From an uncultured Kiritimatiellota bacterium (GTDB taxonomy: Bacteria; Verrucomicrobiota; Kiritimatiellia; RFP12; UBA1067): 49,312 bases of DNA. The DNA lies in NCBI GenBank assembly GCA_934643865.1, contig CAKUCX010000020.1, positions 1 through 49,312 on the forward strand. The letters run 5' to 3'. This document shows positions 33,141 to 40,074 of this stretch, piece by piece (position 1 is the first letter of the stretch; each line of letters opens with the position of its first letter). Both the position numbers and the translations under genes were made by a program. Below the pieces are notes generated by a model. It saw only the letters and a program-made list of their open reading frames with translations, was not told the DNA's origin and ran no database searches.

Positions 33141-34298
33141 TCAATACACCACGCGGAACGTGCAGTAGGCCAGCGAATCGCGCTGGTCGGTCTTGAAATC
33201 GCCAAAGCGGACATTGGCCTTCACGGCCTCGCCGCCGCTCTGCTGCACGCCGGCGCGCTTGTCCATTTCCTGCATCACGTATTCCTTGAGCGCGTCGGCG
33301 GCCTTCTCGGCCGTCTTCCCCATCAGACCGAAGTCCACGGCGCACGTCCCCGACTTGGTTGCGGCATCGTAGTTCAGCACCATCTCGGAACGCGCAAACG
33401 CCGAGAACGACACGTGCCACTCCCGCGTCTTCCCATCGTAGGAACTGGCGTCGTAGATGACGCGCACGCGCGCCGCCTCGACGCCCAGTTGGTTTTCCGC
33501 CCTCCGTTCAAGCTGCGCCCGCAACCAATTCGCGGCACGGCCCTCGTCCCAGTCGTTGCAGGACAGGATGCAGGTGCCCTGGATCACGCCCGCCGCGTTC
33601 TTGGGACGGCTGTCAAACTGGCGGAACGCCGGCTTCCTGACGGTTGCCGCATCCGGCGAGATGCCTTCCAGGCGCGCGATCAGCGTGCGGTCCTTCGACA
33701 GGTCCTTGAGGAACGCCGCCGCGATTTCCTGGATGCACGTGTACACGGAATCGGGAATCAGCTCGCCGCCGTCCCACGGCTTCTCCGATTTCCCTCGATA
33801 GACCTTCTCATGGCAGACCACGTCCTTGGCGACGTCCTTGATCGTGATGCGCATCGTCGCCTCGCTCTTGACACGTCCGTCCTGCCGCGTCAGGATGATG
33901 CCGAGGATGTCGACGAAAACGCGAATGGCCGGCTGCTGGTCGCCAACCAGGGGGTGGAAGTGTTCCGACACGGCCCGCGTGAACTGTCGGCGCACGAGCG
34001 AGGAGACGGGAACGGACGCCACCAGCTCCGACGTTCCCCACAGCATGCGCTTGGTGATGAACACGTTCTCGACGTGATCCGAGATCACGAACTGCGCGGG
34101 GACCTCCTCGATGCGGCGCAGTTCCGGGAACACGAAGGAGGCAAACGCGCCGGCGCGTTCCGGCTCCTTCAGCTGCCGCCTGTTGTCGAACGAAAAGCTC
34201 GTCCCTTCCCAGGTAAAGCCCTCCGGCTTCACGCTTTCACAGCCGCAGAACAGCGCCACCACGGACAGGCCCGCGAGGATCGGTGCGTTCATCTTCAT
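33141..34298 (-). CDS. Hypothetical lipoprotein
   Basis: A 385-residue lipoprotein (lipobox FCGC, Cys20). The N-half holds FASFVFPELRRIEEVPAQFVI and an alternating strand region QPAIRVFVDILGII with TMRITIKDVA; the C-half ends DSLAYCTFRVVY. The fold may resemble LpoB or ABC-transport auxiliary lipoproteins, but I do not recognise a family. The start at 34298 is set by AAAGGAG about nine nt upstream. It lies between two small lipoprotein genes in the same transcript. Confidence 0.6.
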   Translation of the reverse strand: MKMNAPILAGLSVVALFCGCESVKPEGFTWEGTSFSFDNRRQLKEPERAGAFASFVFPELRRIEEVPAQFVISDHVENVFITKRMLWGTSELVASVPVSSLVRRQFTRAVSEHFHPLVGDQQPAIRVFVDILGIILTRQDGRVKSEATMRITIKDVAKDVVCHEKVYRGKSEKPWDGGELIPDSVYTCIQEIAAAFLKDLSKDRTLIARLEGISPDAATVRKPAFRQFDSRPKNAAGVIQGTCILSCNDWDEGRAANWLRAQLERRAENQLGVEAARVRVIYDASSYDGKTREWHVSFSAFARSEMVLNYDAATKSGTCAVDFGLMGKTAEKAADALKEYVMQEMDKRAGVQQSGGEAVKANVRFGDFKTDQRDSLAYCTFRVVY

Positions 34299-34317
34299 TT
34301 TTGGACACTCCTTTTCT

Positions 34318-34935
34318 TCACCGTGCGTCATACTTGGGAACGACAACCGAATCGCTCCAGAAGACTGTTCCCGAGGCGGCATCGAGCATCTCCAGGTTCA
34401 GGAAGTGGTGGTAGACCCTGCGGCGCCCGTCGTCGGTCCGCTCGCGCCGCAGTTCGCCGGTCAGGACGAAATCGGCCGAAGTGTACGATCCGATGCCCTG
34501 AAGGGCCGCGGCGTCCTCTCCGGCATTGGTTCCGGCGATCAGGGCGTCCGTCATCTGCCTGCGACGCATCGGATCGATCATCAGGAACTTCCCGGTCTTG
34601 CGGATGGCCGTGAGGAGGTCGCGGTACAGCTGACCCGTCGCGGCGGAATCGGACCGGCCGTCCCCCGTGTTGTTTTCGATCGGGCTGACTGAAATCGTCG
34701 GCAGCGCCCGCCCGGCATCACGCGCGCGCTTCCGCGCCGTGTCGTAGTTCTGCGTGAACAGCGGGTCGGTCAGAAGCCGTTCAACGGATTCTACAACCGT
34801 TCGCCGCTTCTGTGCATACTCCATCCGCGACGCCCTGCCGTAGACATCCTCCTCCGGGTCGAGATATCCTAACCTAGGACCGGTTGCGCACCCGGAGAGG
34901 GCGGCAAGCACCGTGGCAAGCAAGACCTTCTTCAT
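34318..34935 (-). CDS. lpoB: LpoB-like lipoprotein (copy 2)
   Basis: A 205-residue lipoprotein (lipobox LSGC, Cys16) that fits LpoB more closely than copy 1: LPTISVSPIENNTGDG, RDLLTAIRKTGKFLMIDPMR, YTSADFVLTGELRRE and FLNLEMLDAASGTVFWSDS. The last is the typical LpoB end, where type and source of the strand are conserved. The family activates PBP1B in enterobacteria. A YcfL-like gene lies two genes upstream, echoing the ycfL-lpoB order of E. coli. GGGAG lies nine nt before the ATG. Confidence 0.82.
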   Translation of the reverse strand: MKKVLLATVLAALSGCATGPRLGYLDPEEDVYGRASRMEYAQKRRTVVESVERLLTDPLFTQNYDTARKRARDAGRALPTISVSPIENNTGDGRSDSAATGQLYRDLLTAIRKTGKFLMIDPMRRRQMTDALIAGTNAGEDAAALQGIGSYTSADFVLTGELRRERTDDGRRRVYHHFLNLEMLDAASGTVFWSDSVVVPKYDAR

Positions 34936-34949
34936 TTGGAAATCTCCCT

Positions 34950-36029
34950 CTATCTTCCTTCAATCCGCTCAGCGGCCTTCCGAAGAATCTTCTCGGTCGA
35001 CTCCACCCGTTCGTCACCCTGCTCCGGCCTCAGCCCCAGCTCCGGCGCCTGGCCGGCAGGGCCCCAATTCCACTTCGTGAGGACCTGGGGCATGCCCGCG
35101 ATGCGTGTGTGTGAACTCGCAAGGTACTTGGCATACCCCTTGGCGCGTTCCGTCCGGCAGAAGTCATCCGTCGCCCCGCTCTTCGCCGCACGGTCGAGAA
35201 GTTCGGCGAAATAGGCATCGTCCTTACGGCGGCGACGCCCTTCCTCGGTTGGCTGCAGGGAAATCATATAGGTCGAGTTCGCCATGAAGTTCGCCTGGAC
35301 CTTGTAAGGCAAGGCAAAGGGATAGGAAACGGTCAGATTGTGGATGCCCGGCGAAACAGGAACCTGAAGCGGCGCCTCGCCCACGGTTCCCGCCGTGCCG
35401 TAGGACACGCCGTCGATCGCGACATCGGCGCCGGCATAGTTGCAGCCAAACGCCACCATGACCTTTTGCGCAGACGTCTTCCACTCGACCTTTGCGACCT
35501 GCGGCAGGAACTGCTGCGCCGCGCTCCTGCAGATCTGCGACATCAGCTGGGCATAGACAGCCCCTGCGTTCTGCGCGAATTCCGCCGTTGTGTACTTGCG
35601 CGACAACGCCGTCACCTCGATCCCCCCCGTCCCCCCACCCGAGGGGACGCGCTTGGCCTGCAGGGTCATGGTGACGCTGAGCTGCTTCACCAGTGCGGGA
35701 GAGCCGATCGTGATTTCCGAAATGTCATCGATGGACGCCGTAATCAAGGCCCCCGCGCCCAGATGTTCGGCCAGGCGCGTGGCGGACGAAAGCGGCATCG
35801 TCTCGCCCTTCACGCCGCGGTTGAGGTCTTCGCCCACCACGTCGTTGGGATCGATGACCTCGAAGGTCTCGCCGCTCAACGCGGCGGAAAGGCGCGTCGC
35901 AAGGTTCGGCAGCTTGATGCGGCATTCCGCCCCTGCATGGTTCTGCACGACAAGGAGGGCCTTCACCGGCTCGGCGCCGCCCAGCAGCGCCATCAGGGCC
36001 GTCCCCAGGAGGATCAGCGGTCTTTTCAT
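34950..36029 (-). CDS. Exported PEGA-domain protein
   Basis: A 359-residue protein with signal peptide (cut near GGAEPVKA). The N-half looks like a CsgG/LpoB-type alpha/beta domain: LPNLATRLSAALSGETFEVI and AEHLGAGALITASIDDI. The middle is a PEGA-like beta domain: ADVAIDGVSYGTAGTVGEAP with VPVSPGIHNLTVSYP. The tail is polar and Arg-rich. PEGA domains are found in surface and S-layer-associated proteins. It lies 14 nt before the LpoB copy 2 gene. Confidence 0.6.
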   Translation of the reverse strand: MKRPLILLGTALMALLGGAEPVKALLVVQNHAGAECRIKLPNLATRLSAALSGETFEVIDPNDVVGEDLNRGVKGETMPLSSATRLAEHLGAGALITASIDDISEITIGSPALVKQLSVTMTLQAKRVPSGGGTGGIEVTALSRKYTTAEFAQNAGAVYAQLMSQICRSAAQQFLPQVAKVEWKTSAQKVMVAFGCNYAGADVAIDGVSYGTAGTVGEAPLQVPVSPGIHNLTVSYPFALPYKVQANFMANSTYMISLQPTEEGRRRRKDDAYFAELLDRAAKSGATDDFCRTERAKGYAKYLASSHTRIAGMPQVLTKWNWGPAGQAPELGLRPEQGDERVESTEKILRKAAERIEGR

Positions 36030-36044
36030 GTTTCTACCTCGTCT

Positions 36045-36437
36045 TTACGGATCGAACCGGCGAACGGACAGGCGGAAATCCTCCGTGTCCTTCAAGGGCG
36101 AAACGGCCTCGAACACCGTTTCATCGCGCCCGTGGATGACAGCGGGGCGCCACGGCGTCGGCGCATGGGTCTGCACGAGCCCCTGGGCGGTCTTCCACTC
36201 GAAGCGGTACTGGCAGCGGAAATCCGTCTGGTTCATGTTCCGGATCGTCGTCTGGACATGCAGGAAGCCCTCCGGCGTCCGTTCGCGCGCATCCTGCACG
36301 ACTTCCAGGTTCAAGGCAAAGGACGGATCATGGATCAGGAGCCGACCCTTTTCCACGACGACGCCACCGGTTCGGGGCGAAAGGCAGCCCCCCGCGAGGA
36401 GGCATCCCACGGTACAGGCAATTGAGAGGACTTTCAT
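36045..36437 (-). CDS. YcfL-like lipoprotein (DUF1425)
   Basis: A 130-residue lipoprotein (lipobox AGGC, Cys18) with a DUF1425/YcfL pattern: LEVVQDARERTPEGFLHVQTT, NMNQTDFRCQYRFEW and TPWRPAVIHGRDE. E. coli ycfL lies beside lpoB (ycfM), and the same neighbourhood is found here. The protein is probably outer-membrane bound on the periplasmic side. It follows the LA_2272-type gene by 12 nt. Confidence 0.75.
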   Translation of the reverse strand: MKVLSIACTVGCLLAGGCLSPRTGGVVVEKGRLLIHDPSFALNLEVVQDARERTPEGFLHVQTTIRNMNQTDFRCQYRFEWKTAQGLVQTHAPTPWRPAVIHGRDETVFEAVSPLKDTEDFRLSVRRFDP

Positions 36438-36449
36438 GCGCGGCTTTCC

Positions 36450-37124
36450 TTAGAATGCAAAGTTGAACACAGGCAGGACGGGGACTGCCGAATCGCGGTT
36501 GATGTTCAGCGCGCCGAACTGAAGGCCCTCCAGCCGCTCGGACATGTTGACGACGCCCACCTGCACGCCCGTCCCCTGCTCCGCCATGTTGAGGCCGCCG
36601 ATCTGGAGGCCGTCAAGGCGGCCGGCCTTGTTGACGAGCCCCGCCTGCAGGCCGCTGAACGCCCCCTCCGTCCTGTTCCAGACAAACGAGACCTGGCAGC
36701 CGCTCATGTCGCGGCCGGCCTCGTTGCACACGCCGGCGAAATGGAACGCACCCGGCGAAGCCCCCGTCCGGTTGAAGATCCCGGAAACGCCAAGCCCCGT
36801 CATTTCGCCATCCGAAATGCCACCAATCACGCCCACGTCCAGAATGGACACGCGGCGGTGCGCCCCGACAAGGAGATTGAGCCGGAACAGTGAGACGTCC
36901 ATGGCCCTGCCGGGCGCTTCGACCTGGGGGAGAAGGGAAAGGGCGAACGGCTGCTCTCCGGCAAAGGCCGGGGCGTCCACGGCGTGGACGGGCCGCACGA
37001 CGACGGGATTCCCCGCCGTATCGCCCGCCCCCGCCGCCGCATACGTCCTGACCTGGACGCCCTGCGCCTGGAGGCGAACGAGCGAAACCGCCGCGCCCGC
37101 CACAACAAGCAGGATCCTCTTCAT
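36450..37124 (-). CDS. LA_2272-type surface repeat protein (copy 2)
   Basis: A 224-residue exported protein. The second half consists of repeats such as FSGLQAGLVNKAGRLDG, LQIGGLNMAEQGTG and VQVGVVNMSERLEG, and it ends PVLPVFNFAF. The repeat type and the terminal Phe match copy 1 at 5051-5776 (end PIFNCYF). It is the first gene of the long minus-strand block and follows a promoter at 37257-37286. Probably a beta-rich outer-surface protein. Confidence 0.7.
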   Translation of the reverse strand: MKRILLVVAGAAVSLVRLQAQGVQVRTYAAAGAGDTAGNPVVVRPVHAVDAPAFAGEQPFALSLLPQVEAPGRAMDVSLFRLNLLVGAHRRVSILDVGVIGGISDGEMTGLGVSGIFNRTGASPGAFHFAGVCNEAGRDMSGCQVSFVWNRTEGAFSGLQAGLVNKAGRLDGLQIGGLNMAEQGTGVQVGVVNMSERLEGLQFGALNINRDSAVPVLPVFNFAF

Positions 37125-37256
37125 GCGTCACCTTCTCCTTTCGTTTTCCTTCTCCCCTCCATGCAGATGCATCCGCGCCCCTGCACGCACGCTCCCTACA
37201 TGGCCTCTTCCGCCCCCTCCCGTCCAAAACGGCACCATGCGGGACGAACGGCGCGC

Positions 37257-37286
37257 ATTGTATCACATTGTTATACGCTATTGCAA
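37257..37286 (-). promoter_or_regulatory. Promoter at head of the Tad/lipoprotein block
   Basis: On the minus strand, TTGCAA (37281-37286), an 18-nt spacer, then TACAAT (37257-37262) preceded by TGA, giving an extended -10. Predicted start near 37250, leaving a leader of about 125 nt before the first gene at 37124. The leader has no clear ORF or riboswitch fold that I can name. The gap 37125-37323 otherwise holds only this and the RHH promoter. Confidence 0.7.
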
Positions 37287-37309
37287 GGCCATATCGGCAA
37301 TTCTTAGTG

Positions 37310-37315
37310 TAAAAT
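37310..37315 (+). promoter_or_regulatory. -10 element of the RHH-like gene
   Basis: TAAAAT lies eight nt before the ATG at 37324. No convincing -35 box is seen 16-18 nt upstream. With a start of transcription 6-8 nt downstream, the mRNA would be leaderless. There is also no Shine-Dalgarno site. Confidence 0.45.
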
Positions 37316-37323
37316 CAAACGCC

Positions 37324-37557
37324 ATGTTTGAAAAGAAGGGTTCAGCGACGCCCGTCCGCCTGACCGAGGACGAAAAGAACCAATTGGCCCGCATCGCAAG
37401 CGACACGGGCCTCACGTCTTCCACCCTGATCCGGCTCCTGATCAGCGCGCTTGTCGCGCACTACCGGGAAAACGGCAACACGATCACCCTCCCCCTCAGG
37501 TGGACGCGCCTCATCGCCGAGCAGAAGGCGGCCGCGCCCAAGCCCCGGCGCGCCTAG
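37324..37557 (+). CDS. Small RHH-like DNA-binding protein
   Basis: A 77-residue protein with the pattern TPVRLTEDEKNQLARIASDT followed by GLTSSTLIRLLISALVAHY. A beta strand plus two helices with this spacing fits a ribbon-helix-helix fold (Arc/CopG type). The C-terminal part is basic (PKPRRA). It lies divergently from the Tad block promoter, so it is placed to act as its regulator; that is inference. It has no ribosome binding site. It ends four nt before the convergent glycoside hydrolase gene. Confidence 0.65.
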   Translation: MFEKKGSATPVRLTEDEKNQLARIASDTGLTSSTLIRLLISALVAHYRENGNTITLPLRWTRLIAEQKAAAPKPRRA

Positions 37558-37561
37558 CTGC

Positions 37562-39241
37562 TCACCGTTCCGCCGAGACGTTACCCCAGCGGTCGACGCT
37601 GCGGACGGCGTAGGCACCCTTCGCGCCCTTCACGTCGAGGCGCGTCGCGACCGTCGAGGCGATCTGCCCGCCGTCGCGGTAGACGCGGTAGTAGACGTGC
37701 ACCGGGTCCTTCACGGCCGTCCACGCGAGGACGCCGCCCTTGAGCGCGACGCCCGCCACGGGCGGCGGCGCGCGGTCGACGTAGTCCGTCGTGAAGAACG
37801 TCAGCGAGCGCGGCGGCAGCGTCGCCGTGAAGACGTCGTTCGTCGCCGTCACCACGCCCTTCGCAGGCTGCAGGTCGTTGAAGGCGTTCATCGGCGGCTT
37901 CGCCGAATCGTATTCGTAGACGCGCAGGGGCTTCGCGAGCGGATGCGCGCTCGCGACGCGCACCGTCTTCGCCGCGCCCCAGTTGACGACGGCGACCGAG
38001 CAGGAGCCGTCCGGGTTCGTGACGGCGCCGACGCGCAGGTCCGGGTCGGCGAACACGGGCTCCAGGACGCGCGCGCCCTTGCGGAAGAGCTTCACGAGAT
38101 AGCCCATCGTGTAGAGGTCGGGATAGGATGCGTAGTCGCGGTTCTCGTCGTCCCAGCGGAAGAGCCCGTTCTTGTTGTAGCGGACGTCGAGCCCCCAGCC
38201 GGAGAAGCGCGCGACGGCGTAGCGCGCCTTCTCCTCGGGCGTGTCGCCGTCTTCGCGCAGGAACGGGTCGGGGTAGTCGACGAACGTCCAGCTCACCGCG
38301 TTGAGCGCGCCCGCGTTCAGCGCCGCAAGCCCCATCTCCGCGCGGCAGATCGCGGCCTCGCGCGCGAATGCGCTCATCGGCCAGCGCCAGCCACCGTGCC
38401 CGTCGTCGCGCATGTGCCCCTTGTCGTAGGGGACGTTCATCCCCGTCACGCCCCATTCGCCGAGGGAGAGGCGCTTCTCGCGCCGGAGGCAGAGCGCGAC
38501 GAGGTTCGTCAGATGGCCGTAGACGTCGTTGTAGACGCGCGCCTCGCCCGGCTTCGACCTGCGGTCGTAGTAGTGCCAGCAGTAGACCTCGGTGATGTCG
38601 TTGAGCGTCTGCGTCGCCCAGACGACGTCGTCGATGTACTTCGGCATCGCGGAGTCGGGCGTCATGAGGCCGATGTCGAGCCCATGCCGCCGGAACGCCG
38701 CGTAGAGGCCACGGCACAGCTTCTCGTAGACGTCGCGGTGCGTCGAGAACCAGCCCCACGTCGGCCCGGACGCCATCTCGTTCGTGAGCGCGTAGTAGCG
38801 GATCTTCGTGCAGCCGCGCGTCTTGACGAGGTACGCAAGGCGCGTGGCGACGTTCTCGCAGTAGCCCGAGACGTCGAAGTCGTCCGTGACGACCGGCATG
38901 CGCCCCGGCACGAGGTAGAGCGTCGTGCCCGCAGGGCGGAAGGTCGCGTCGTAGTAGTCGGCAAAGGCGTCCATCGCCTCGCGCGTCCAGTCGTGGAAGC
39001 CCGCGAAGAGGCGCGCGTACGTGGGCGCGATCTCGCGGAACGACTTCAGGACGCGCTCGTCGCGGAACGCCTGCGACATCATCGGCGTCATCGTCGCCTC
39101 GGCGTTGTGGAAGCCGAAACCGCCCCAGAGCCAGCGCATCGCCGGCTTCGCAAGCGCGATCTCAGACACGTCCGCCGCCGTCGCGGAGGCCCCCAGCAGC
39201 AGCAGGCCCAGCAGCACGTTCGCCTTCGCCGTCATCTTCAT
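37562..39241 (-). CDS. GH39-like exported glycoside hydrolase
   Basis: A 559-residue protein with signal peptide (cut near ASATAA, residue 23) and a (beta/alpha)8 barrel of clan GH-A. The acid/base Glu is Glu155 in ALTNEMASGP and the nucleophile is Glu262 in LSLGEWGVTG. HYYD (223-226) lies on an inner strand. A C-terminal beta domain (about 390-470) and a fibronectin-like end (DPVHVYYRVYRDGG) follow. It probably acts on xylosides, arabinosides or related plant or host glycans in the periplasm. It follows the SGNH hydrolase gene by 21 nt, so both may serve the same glycan. Confidence 0.72.
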   Translation of the reverse strand: MKMTAKANVLLGLLLLGASATAADVSEIALAKPAMRWLWGGFGFHNAEATMTPMMSQAFRDERVLKSFREIAPTYARLFAGFHDWTREAMDAFADYYDATFRPAGTTLYLVPGRMPVVTDDFDVSGYCENVATRLAYLVKTRGCTKIRYYALTNEMASGPTWGWFSTHRDVYEKLCRGLYAAFRRHGLDIGLMTPDSAMPKYIDDVVWATQTLNDITEVYCWHYYDRRSKPGEARVYNDVYGHLTNLVALCLRREKRLSLGEWGVTGMNVPYDKGHMRDDGHGGWRWPMSAFAREAAICRAEMGLAALNAGALNAVSWTFVDYPDPFLREDGDTPEEKARYAVARFSGWGLDVRYNKNGLFRWDDENRDYASYPDLYTMGYLVKLFRKGARVLEPVFADPDLRVGAVTNPDGSCSVAVVNWGAAKTVRVASAHPLAKPLRVYEYDSAKPPMNAFNDLQPAKGVVTATNDVFTATLPPRSLTFFTTDYVDRAPPPVAGVALKGGVLAWTAVKDPVHVYYRVYRDGGQIASTVATRLDVKGAKGAYAVRSVDRWGNVSAER

Positions 39242-39262
39242 TTCATTCTCCTTGCCGGGGCG

Positions 39263-40039
39263 TCACTTCAGCAGGCCGCCGACTTCAAGCGCAATCGCCT
39301 CGGCGATGCGCGCGTGGCCGGCGGTGGACGGATGCAGGCGGTCCCGCTGCGGGTTGCTGATCCACGCATCCTGCCCGCGCGCGTTCGGAAAGAGGCCCGA
39401 CACCGCGTGGAGGTCCACCACCTTCACCGCCCAGACGTTCCCCGCCTCCTTGATCGCCGCCACGTAGTCGTCGAGGAAGAGACCGCGCCCATTCGCATAC
39501 GACTCGTCCGGCTGCACGTTCTTCGGCCCGAACGACGCATACCCCCGGTGGACGGGCGTGAGGAGGACGATCCACGCCTGGGGGAAGTTCTCCCGCAGAT
39601 AGGAGAGCGCGAGGTTGATGCGTCCCCGGAACGTACTCGCGTCGAAGCAGAACGTCCGCTTGCGCAGCCTGACCTCGGCGCCGTTCTTGTTCACCGTCTC
39701 CTCGCCGAAGGTGTACCAGTCGCCGAGCGGGACGCCGCCATTGAAGTCGTTCGTGCCCGCGAAGACGAACACGACGTCCGCCCCCTCGGGAAGCTCGGCC
39801 TTGGCCTTCTTCGCCTGGGCGGCGATATGGCTCATCTGCTGGCCGTTGACGCCGTAGACGCGCGGCGTGAAGCCGTAGCGTTCGCCGAGGAACCCCCAGT
39901 AGTTCGTCTTACAGCCGACGTGGCACTTGTCCGTAATCGAGTCCCCCAGGAAGACGACGCGCTTCGCGGGGGCCGCGCACGCCGCAGCCGCGAGCGAAAG
40001 GGCGGCGCCGCAGGCAAACAGCTTCAGTCTCTGCTTCAT
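39263..40039 (-). CDS. Exported SGNH/GDSL hydrolase
   Basis: A 258-residue protein with signal peptide (cut near ACAAP). Block I is VVFLGDSITDK with the nucleophile Ser, block III is FAGTNDFNGG with Asn, and block V is QRDRLHPSTAGHARI with the catalytic Asp-x-x-His. It is probably an acetylesterase that removes acetyl groups from glycans. The start at 40039 has AAGGGAA about nine nt upstream. It lies 35 nt after fusA and 21 nt before the GH39-like gene. Confidence 0.85.
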   Translation of the reverse strand: MKQRLKLFACGAALSLAAAACAAPAKRVVFLGDSITDKCHVGCKTNYWGFLGERYGFTPRVYGVNGQQMSHIAAQAKKAKAELPEGADVVFVFAGTNDFNGGVPLGDWYTFGEETVNKNGAEVRLRKRTFCFDASTFRGRINLALSYLRENFPQAWIVLLTPVHRGYASFGPKNVQPDESYANGRGLFLDDYVAAIKEAGNVWAVKVVDLHAVSGLFPNARGQDAWISNPQRDRLHPSTAGHARIAEAIALEVGGLLK

Positions 40040-40074
40040 GTGTGGATTCCCTTCTTCTTTTTTCGTTTTTCCCG

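Noticed and set aside
4962..37124. Integrative element inserted at tRNA-Arg
   Set aside because: No integrase or excisionase is recognised and I saw no copy of the tRNA 3' end at the far side. The tRNA's 3' end faces away from the block.
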